DNA from: Chitinispirillaceae bacterium | Lineage (GTDB): Bacteria > Fibrobacterota > Chitinivibrionia > Chitinivibrionales > Chitinispirillaceae | Direction: 5' to 3' | Assembly: GCA_016932075.1 (NCBI GenBank) | Contig: JAFGDP010000039.1 | Location: 1-39,255 of the forward strand | DNA: 39,255 nucleotides | Shown: positions 33,741 to 39,255 of the stretch, in pieces | How positions within the stretch are numbered: position 1 is the stretch's first letter | Layout of the letters: each line of letters opens with the position of its first letter | The notes under the pieces: generated by a model | The model's database searches: none | Told to the model about the DNA's origin: nothing | Seen by the model: the letters and a program-made list of their open reading frames with translations, nothing else | Program-made: the position numbers and the translations under genes

Positions 33741-35045
33741 CTAGCGGTCTCCCGCCGCGGCATTGCCGTTGCAGCAACCGGGGTCCGGATGGTGCTCCAT
33801 GGTGTTGCGCCAGACATGGCGGGCCATATAGTCGAGCGCCCTGGAACCGACGCTTCCGTCAGTCAAATAAAAACAGTCGCACCTAGCAACTTTTTCGTCC
33901 AGCCGTACGAAGGTCCGGCGAACCCCATTGAGCTCCTGTCGGCCGTTTGCCCCGACAAAGGCAAGCTGCCGTGCGATGCGGCGGTTCATGGACCCGGCAT
34001 TGCCGGAAAGCGTCTGAAGTTCGTGAACCGGGGGAACGGTCAGGAAAAAGAGTATGTTGACCGCCGCCATTACCATCCACGTCCTGAACCGCCATGTTGG
34101 CCGCACCATAGAACAGGACCACGCCGCGAACACGCCGAGCGCAATCGCCCAATACCCGGGTTTGGGGCCGTGCAGGAGAAGGCCTGAGAGCAAGCTCGGA
34201 AGAGCCGCGAGCCCGAGCATCAGCGTCTGTTTGTGTGGCGCCTTGATCAGGCACCAGATGACATAAAAAATTCCGGCGGGACCAAAAACGGCGGTGCCGT
34301 AAACCATGAATCTGAATGCCCAGCGCACGGCCTCGGTCGGCGGCGCGCCGAAAAAAATAGAGCTTCCTGCAGCGAACGTGCGAAAGGTGTGGCCGGTTGA
34401 CAAGAATGGCAGGTGCGAGGATGCCAGCCAGGTGGGCACAAGCCAGAGCGCAGTGACGCTGCAGAACACCGCTGCCATGCGCACAACCTGTCGTAACGAT
34501 GGCCGGTAGCGCCAGAGGCCGTACGCGACGAGCGGCAGAAGAAAGAGGGAGAGGTCCTGCCTGAATCCTATTGCAAGGGCATACGCAGCAACCACCATGG
34601 TCGGTGTGCCCTTGCGATCCATCATGAGGGCTGTGTGCCGATACAGGAGCGCGGAAAATCCGGCGAGTGCCCCGGAGGCGACCGGCGCGGCGGTGAAAAA
34701 AAGAAGCAGCGGCAGGGTGCATAAAAAGAGCCGCATCCCCGGAGTAGCCGGCGTGCGCGCGAGCGTGGCAACCACGAGCATGAGGTAGATCAGGTTCTGC
34801 AGCTGCTGCGCCCTGAAGGGGTTCTCCACCACCAGCCGCGCCAGTCTGCCGAACGTGACATGGAAGAAATAGCCGGGGGGCTGGGGTTGATGGCGTGACG
34901 GGTCAAACCGGTCGACCAGCGCCAGCGCGAAGTTGACCGAATCATAATCGTAGGGGAACGAGGTGCCGAACAGGCACTGCATCCCGATCCAGAGCCCGAG
35001 AATACACCACAGTTCCCCGGATTTGAGAATTCGTTGAGGAGCCAT
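33741..35045 (-). CDS. GT-C-like multi-spanning membrane protein (putative glycosyl/mannosyltransferase)
   Basis: 434 residues with about nine or ten membrane helices. After the first helix the loop FPYDYDSVNFALALVDRFDP is followed by QPQPPGYFFHV. This DxD-containing first loop and the HQPQPPG sequence are typical of GT-C glycosyltransferases and related proteins that move sugars from lipid-linked donors at the membrane. The rest is hydrophobic, and a C-terminal soluble region begins near 350. The acceptor and donor are unknown. It converges on the receptor gene with 30 bp between stops and is divergent from the HD-domain gene. Confidence 0.7.
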   Translation of the reverse strand: MAPQRILKSGELWCILGLWIGMQCLFGTSFPYDYDSVNFALALVDRFDPSRHQPQPPGYFFHVTFGRLARLVVENPFRAQQLQNLIYLMLVVATLARTPATPGMRLFLCTLPLLLFFTAAPVASGALAGFSALLYRHTALMMDRKGTPTMVVAAYALAIGFRQDLSLFLLPLVAYGLWRYRPSLRQVVRMAAVFCSVTALWLVPTWLASSHLPFLSTGHTFRTFAAGSSIFFGAPPTEAVRWAFRFMVYGTAVFGPAGIFYVIWCLIKAPHKQTLMLGLAALPSLLSGLLLHGPKPGYWAIALGVFAAWSCSMVRPTWRFRTWMVMAAVNILFFLTVPPVHELQTLSGNAGSMNRRIARQLAFVGANGRQELNGVRRTFVRLDEKVARCDCFYLTDGSVGSRALDYMARHVWRNTMEHHPDPGCCNGNAAAGDR

Positions 35046-35169
35046 TGTTTTTTGTCTCGCTTGCAGTAATTACAACTATGCCATTGCGATACAGGATTAG
35101 CAATAGCCGCGGACATGTTTCCGGTTTTCCGCAGTTGTTCCCTGATCGTTCCGATGCTATTTTTCACCA

Positions 35170-35820
35170 ATGAACGCATCCGGTAATCGTCGACTTTCCC
35201 GTCAGCTCCGTTTCCTCTGCGAGATCGACAGGGCAAAATCAGTCTATCGCCGCACCCTGCTCATGGACGGATCGCGTCGCGAAAACGACGCGGAGCACGC
35301 CTGGCATTTTGCGATCATGGCGATCGTGCTGTCTGAACTGTCAAAAAGGAAAGGCATCGACGTGCTCAAGGTCGTGACCATGGCGTTGATCCATGATATC
35401 GTTGAGATTGATTGCGGCGATACGTTTCTCTATGACGAAAAGCTGCGCCAACGCAGGAAGAAACAGGAAGCCCGGGCGGCAACAAGGATCTTCGGCCTGC
35501 TGCCTCCAGACCAGGCGCGCATTTATGTTCGCTTATGGAAGGAATTTGAAGCGGGTGCAACGGCAGAAGCGAAGTTCGCCGCGGCGCTTGACCGGTTTCA
35601 GCCGATTCTGCATAACTACAAGACCGGCGGCAGGGTCTGGAAAGAGGCAAACGTGACGCCGGAGCAGGTACTCAGGAATAACCGGCACATGGCGAAGGGA
35701 GCCCCGCTCCTGTGGGAGCTGGCGCAGCGTCTTGTGCGTGAGGCGACGGAGAAGCGGTGGCTCAGCGACCGCGCATCAGGCATGCGGAAAGGGAAGGGAT
35801 CTCCTCCTCGGAAATCCTGA
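35170..35820 (+). CDS. HD-domain phosphohydrolase (HDDC2/YfbR-like)
   Basis: 216 residues. The metal site is H43 in NDAEHAWHFAI, H75-D76 in LIHDIVEID and a later Asp in AALDRFQPIL, all typical of the HDDC2/5'-deoxynucleotidase branch of HD proteins. Members hydrolyse deoxynucleoside monophosphates or other small phosphates. The C-terminal ~40 residues are basic (RASGMRKGKGSPPRKS) and overlap the S41 protease frame on the other strand by 59 bp. No clear ribosome binding site is seen before the ATG. Confidence 0.85.
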   Translation: MNASGNRRLSRQLRFLCEIDRAKSVYRRTLLMDGSRRENDAEHAWHFAIMAIVLSELSKRKGIDVLKVVTMALIHDIVEIDCGDTFLYDEKLRQRRKKQEARAATRIFGLLPPDQARIYVRLWKEFEAGATAEAKFAAALDRFQPILHNYKTGGRVWKEANVTPEQVLRNNRHMAKGAPLLWELAQRLVREATEKRWLSDRASGMRKGKGSPPRKS

Positions 35821-36874
35821 CGATACATGATGGCAGAGACGGCGGCGCGGCGGCGGATACTATTCTCTTCGGCGGATAGCGAATGGACAGTGGATTGACA
35901 AAAGGATCAAGCGTCTTTACCGCATAGAAGATAGGTTTACGAACCGAGTCCAGTGCCGCGGCTTCCTGGATCAGGACCGGGGAGAGCGGGTCGGGCGCGA
36001 TGCCTTTGCGGTGATAATCGCCAATACGGTCACTATGCCCTTTCAGCATGAGGAAGGTGATCTGCACGGTTTCACGCGTCCGCCGTCCGATGTGAATCTG
36101 TCCGATGCCTTTTCCGTACGAGGTGTCGCCGATGAGCGCGGCGCCGGTGCCTTCATACAGCGCGGCAATGAGTATTTCCGATGCGCTTGCCGAATACCCG
36201 TCCATGAGCACGGCAAATCGTTTGTTCCTGAACGCCGGCTCGGGGTCGCCCGTGGTTTCCCAGGCATGCCAGTCACGCGTGAAGAATCGGTCGGTCGTGC
36301 CGTCGTAGTCGCGGTATCGGGCATCAATAAACGGCGTGTCGGGTGGCACGAGCGCTCCGATGATGGAATCGAGAACGTCAAGATAGCCGCCGCGGTTTTG
36401 ACGGACATCGATGATGAAGTTGCTGTATCGTCCCGCGGCAGGAAGTGTTTCAAGGAAATCATTCCAGGTGGTCAGCCCGAAACTGGTAATGGTGAGCAGC
36501 GCGGTCGTTGCGGTGAGCGCGTCCAGGAACACGGTGGGCTTTTCGTCTTCGAGGCTGGCTTCTGCATGATACAGTTCCTCATGAAAATATCTGGTATAGG
36601 GGATGCCGCGCAGCGTGTCGCCGATAGAGGACATCATTGTTTCAGGGGAGGGAAAGACAAAGGGGTCATCGGGAACATTCTCCTGCCAGATACTGAGCGC
36701 CGAAAGGAGCTGCCATACGCTTTCGAATTCTATAAGATCGCGGGCAGGGTCTTCATGCTCAAGCGGAGGTTGACAGTAGAAAAAAAAAGCGGCGACCAGG
36801 GGCATCACCGGCGCGCAATACAACCGTACGCTTTTGCTGAACTGCAAACACGCTGTGCCGGGTCCGCCATGCAT
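35762..36874 (-). CDS. S41 family (tail-specific-type) serine protease, exported
   Basis: About 370 residues from the ATG at 36874, which has AGAGG close upstream; ATGs at 36979 and 36805 are alternatives, and with the latter FFFYC could serve as a lipobox. A hydrophobic N-terminal segment suggests export, possibly as a lipoprotein. The catalytic core is near the C-terminus: FIIDVRQNRGGYLDVLDSI, the nucleophile serine in DGYSASASEI and the lysine in IGDTSYGKGIGQ. No PDZ domain is recognisable. Such enzymes cut the C-terminal ends of envelope proteins. The 3' end overlaps the convergent HD gene by 59 bp. Confidence 0.82.
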   Translation of the reverse strand: MHGGPGTACLQFSKSVRLYCAPVMPLVAAFFFYCQPPLEHEDPARDLIEFESVWQLLSALSIWQENVPDDPFVFPSPETMMSSIGDTLRGIPYTRYFHEELYHAEASLEDEKPTVFLDALTATTALLTITSFGLTTWNDFLETLPAAGRYSNFIIDVRQNRGGYLDVLDSIIGALVPPDTPFIDARYRDYDGTTDRFFTRDWHAWETTGDPEPAFRNKRFAVLMDGYSASASEILIAALYEGTGAALIGDTSYGKGIGQIHIGRRTRETVQITFLMLKGHSDRIGDYHRKGIAPDPLSPVLIQEAAALDSVRKPIFYAVKTLDPFVNPLSIRYPPKRIVSAAAPPSLPSCIVRISEEEIPSLSACLMRGR

Positions 36875-37072
36875 GTCCTCTAAAATACAATATTCTCTGA
36901 CGCTTTTGCTCTTGATGGCAGCAACCGGGCATTGAAAGTGTATGCTGTTGTTTATGGGTGCGGCTAGGTCATCAATCATTATTCAAACCGTTTAAACCAT
37001 GAATAACACTAATCTTTTCAAGAAGGGGAAGAAAAGCAACAATTTAAAAAATCGTGCAGGCAATTTAAGCCT

Positions 37073-38947
37073 ATGAAAAAAATAATGATAGGTGCGGTAA
37101 TCGCCGCACTGGTACTGGCCAATGGCCGTCTTTTTGCAGCAGACGCCAACATTCGTCTCAACTCGCTCGGTTTTCTTCTGAGTCAGGACAAGCGCGCATC
37201 AATCAACAGCCAGTGTACAAGGTTCTCGGTGATAAACGTATCCGGCGGGACATCCGTATTTGAGGGTGCGGTAAGTGGACCGCAACGCGATCCCGATACT
37301 GAAGAAGATATCTATATCGCCGATTTTTCACCCGTAACGGCCGAGGGGATGTATTATTTGCGTGTCGATGGGGTGGGGAGGTCGTTCAATTTTCCAATCG
37401 ACAATCATGTCTATGATTCGGCGTATTATACGGCAATGCGCGGCATGTATCTGATGCGGTGCGGCACTGTTGTTTCCGCAACCTATAAGGGAAACCGTTT
37501 CCGCCACGCCGCCTGCCACACCTCGGACGCCTATCTTGACTATTTCAGCAACACGCATTCAATCAAAAACTCGCGAAAAGGGTGGCATGATGCGGGCGAT
37601 TATAATAAATACACGGTCAATGCGGGCATTACGGTCGGAATGCTGTTTAACGCATGGGCGCTGTTCAAGCCGCTCATCGAAACCGTACCGCTTGATATAC
37701 CTGAGACCGGCGGCCCGCTTCCTGATTTCCTTGCCGAGATCAAATGGGAGCTTGACTGGCTTCTTACCATGCAGTTCGAGGACGGGAGGGTTTCTCATAA
37801 AGTAAGCGCCACCGGCTTTTGCGGCTTTATCATGCCGGACGCCGAGATTGCACCGCGATACTTTGTGCCGTGGGGAAGCGCGGCAACAGCCGACTTCGTT
37901 GCAATGATGGCAACGGCGGCGCGCATCTACCGTCCTTATGACGCAGCATTTGCGGATACCTGCCTTGCCGCCGCACAACGAAGCTATGACTATCTGGCAT
38001 CGCATCCCGAAGACATGGCGCCGGACCAGTCCGGCTTCAGTACCGGCCAGTACCGAACGGGTGACAAGGACGACCGGCTCTGGGCAGCCGCGGAACTGTG
38101 GGAGACCACCGGAGAAAAAACGTACCTTGACGATTTCGAGGCACGTGCAGCCGCAGAGAGAACAAAGATCGATTTTGATTTTGACTGGAGCAATGTGAAA
38201 AACCTCGGTATGTTCACGTACGTGCTTTCACGGCGTGAAGGGAAAAGGACGACACTCAGTGATTCAATCACGCAGCGGCTCGTCCTGGCCGCTGATACGA
38301 TTGTCGGGCGCAGAAACAGCCATGCGTACGGACGGACACTCATGCGCGCCCACTACTGGGGATGCAACGGTTCCATTGCCCGGCAGACCATGGTGCTTCA
38401 GATCGCGAATCGGATTGCGCCAAAGAGCGATTATCTCAACGCGGGTCTCGATGCGATCGGCTACCTGTTTGGAAGGAACTACTATTGCCGGTCTTTTGTC
38501 ACGGGCATGGGTATCAATCCGCCGCTGTTTCCACACGACCGTCGTTCAGGTGCTGATGACGTGCAGGATCCGTGGCCCGGATATCTGGTTGGCGGCGGTC
38601 ACCCCACCGAGAAGTCATGGGTTGATGAGGAGGAGAGCTACCAGACTAATGAGATAGCGATCAACTGGCAGGGCGCGCTGGTGTTTGCGCTTGCCGGGTA
38701 TATTAAGGGCGGGTCAAGCGCGGTTGCGAATCCAGAGCCCGCTCGCCGAATACCTGCGTATGTCGGGAGCGCGACGGGTGTCCTTGCCGGCATCGGTTCG
38801 AACCTTTTATGTGAAAAAGGGGAGTATGCGCTGTACGATTGCTCAGGAAGGCTTCTGCAGAGGATCGGCCTGTCACGGCCCGGAATGGTACGTTTGACCG
38901 GAAAAAGCCTGGGCGCCGGAGTCGTTATTGTAAAGAGGATACGCTGA
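37073..38947 (+). CDS. Glycoside hydrolase family 9 with N-terminal CelD-type Ig-like domain
   Basis: 624 residues. The signal peptide is MKKIMIGAVIAALVLANGRLFAA. Residues 25-115 are the CelD_N Ig-like module that usually precedes the GH9 barrel in this subgroup (IRLNSLGFLLSQDKRASI, then GMYYLRVDGVGRSFNFPI). The barrel has the catalytic base motif KGWHDAGDYNKY with D173 and D176, PHDRRSG for the His motif and SYQTNEIAINWQ with the proton donor E527. The last ~60 residues (EKGEYALYDCSGRLLQRIG to GAGVVIVKRIR) resemble a C-terminal sorting tail. It should be an extracellular endo- or exo-glucanase. It differs in architecture from the GH9 at 19690. Confidence 0.93.
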   Translation: MKKIMIGAVIAALVLANGRLFAADANIRLNSLGFLLSQDKRASINSQCTRFSVINVSGGTSVFEGAVSGPQRDPDTEEDIYIADFSPVTAEGMYYLRVDGVGRSFNFPIDNHVYDSAYYTAMRGMYLMRCGTVVSATYKGNRFRHAACHTSDAYLDYFSNTHSIKNSRKGWHDAGDYNKYTVNAGITVGMLFNAWALFKPLIETVPLDIPETGGPLPDFLAEIKWELDWLLTMQFEDGRVSHKVSATGFCGFIMPDAEIAPRYFVPWGSAATADFVAMMATAARIYRPYDAAFADTCLAAAQRSYDYLASHPEDMAPDQSGFSTGQYRTGDKDDRLWAAAELWETTGEKTYLDDFEARAAAERTKIDFDFDWSNVKNLGMFTYVLSRREGKRTTLSDSITQRLVLAADTIVGRRNSHAYGRTLMRAHYWGCNGSIARQTMVLQIANRIAPKSDYLNAGLDAIGYLFGRNYYCRSFVTGMGINPPLFPHDRRSGADDVQDPWPGYLVGGGHPTEKSWVDEEESYQTNEIAINWQGALVFALAGYIKGGSSAVANPEPARRIPAYVGSATGVLAGIGSNLLCEKGEYALYDCSGRLLQRIGLSRPGMVRLTGKSLGAGVVIVKRIR

Positions 38948-39016
38948 AATCCCTCTGGCACGACGTCGCTGCAGGTTATCATAATGGCGATGGTCGCGCA
39001 GCTATCGGAGAAATGA

Positions 39017-39051
39017 AAAAGGGAGGCGGCATTGACTGCCGTCTCCCTTTT
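39017..39051. terminator. Bidirectional terminator between the GH9 and flagellin genes
   Basis: AAAAGGGAGGCGGCA at 39017-39031 pairs with TGCCGTCTCCCTTTT at 39037-39051 over 15 bp with one G-U wobble and a five-base loop. The A-run on one arm and T-run on the other let it serve both converging transcripts. Confidence 0.8.
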
Positions 39052-39130
39052 ATCGTTTCTTTGCCGGGATTATGCCCGTTTCCGCGCCTGTCCCTGACCG
39101 GAAAACGGACCCGCCAAAGAGGAGCGGCTG

Positions 39131-39255
39131 ACTAAAAGAGTCCGAGCACTATCTGCGGAAGCATATTGGCCTGCGCAAGCATTGCCGTGCCGGACTGCAT
39201 CAGGATCTGGTTGCGCGTGAACTGCGTGGTCTCAAACGCGAAATCAACGTCTCTG
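39131..39255 (-). CDS. Flagellin, C-terminal end (5' part outside window)
   Basis: About 41 codons at the window edge, read on the minus strand: [20 protein letters not shown], then [20 protein letters not shown] and stop. This is the conserved C-terminal D0/D1 helix of flagellin that packs into the filament core and ends in a short hydrophobic tail (LGLF). The central and N-terminal domains are outside the window. It shows that the organism probably builds flagella. Confidence 0.93.

Noticed and set aside
36011..36883. 290-codon plus-strand frame inside the S41 protease gene
   Set aside because: The minus strand carries the S41 catalytic motifs and an export signal; this frame is a shadow.

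Overview
The window is a 39 kb stretch of a diderm bacterial chromosome, mostly housekeeping genes in short operons with some accessory and cell-surface loci. The following combination suggests a motile cellulose or polysaccharide degrader of the Fibrobacterota (Chitinispirillia-like) or a neighbouring FCB-type lineage: an outer-membrane TonB-dependent receptor, a beta-barrel protein, an LpxL/HtrB-type acyltransferase, flagellin, a DivIVA protein, two family 9 glycoside hydrolases with C-terminal sorting-like tails, and a collagen-like surface protein. This assignment is inference; the window holds no rRNA marker.

Layout. Positions 1-600 hold the 3' end of a class III nucleotide cyclase gene and a small membrane protein. 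Positions 600-1800 are a plastic patch: a decayed 5' fragment of a DUF3800-type gene, a 71-bp diverged copy of the 3' end of yjbQ, and a small ORF overlapping a MNT/AbiEii-like nucleotidyltransferase. The intact yjbQ closes the patch, so the nucleotidyltransferase module lies between two copies of the yjbQ tail. Positions 2349-5662 are dnaG-rpoD (macromolecular synthesis operon, ATGA overlap). Positions 5811-8629 hold a conserved small protein, an outer-membrane protein, and a yggS-yggT-divIVA-DUF167 cluster. Positions 8740-13806 hold purine nucleoside phosphorylase, ileS and a lipid A-type acyltransferase, ending in a terminator. Positions 13967-15607 hold formate-tetrahydrofolate ligase.

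Positions 15608-17260 are gene-poor: about 500 bp with no convincing gene, an orphan response regulator, a hairpin cluster, then a promoter-like box and a strong intrinsic terminator bounding a candidate noncoding RNA. Positions 17259-21471 (minus strand) encode surface and extracellular proteins: a collagen-like protein with a C1q-like end, an Ig/InlB-repeat lipoprotein and a GH9 endoglucanase. Positions 21738-26461 hold a nitroreductase, diaminopimelate decarboxylase, a stand-alone AICAR transformylase and an archaeal/eukaryal-type prolyl-tRNA synthetase. Positions 26455-29701 (minus) hold a POT-family transporter, a Mut7-C RNase-domain protein and a UPF0301/AlgH protein. Positions 29785-35045 hold an M24 peptidase, a TonB-dependent receptor and a GT-C-like membrane protein. 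Positions 35170-38947 hold an HD hydrolase, an S41 protease and a second GH9 enzyme. The window ends inside a flagellin gene on the minus strand.

How the genes fit together. Formate-tetrahydrofolate ligase makes the 10-formyl-THF that the stand-alone AICAR transformylase uses, and the nucleoside phosphorylase is a purine salvage enzyme. The two GH9 enzymes, the TonB-dependent receptor and the POT transporter could serve polymer breakdown and uptake, but no sequence evidence links them as one regulon. I saw no CRISPR array, tRNA, rRNA, transposase or integrase. The strongest candidates for undescribed biology are the nucleotidyltransferase module flanked by yjbQ tails, the putative RNA at 17018-17249, and the collagen-like/Ig surface gene pair.
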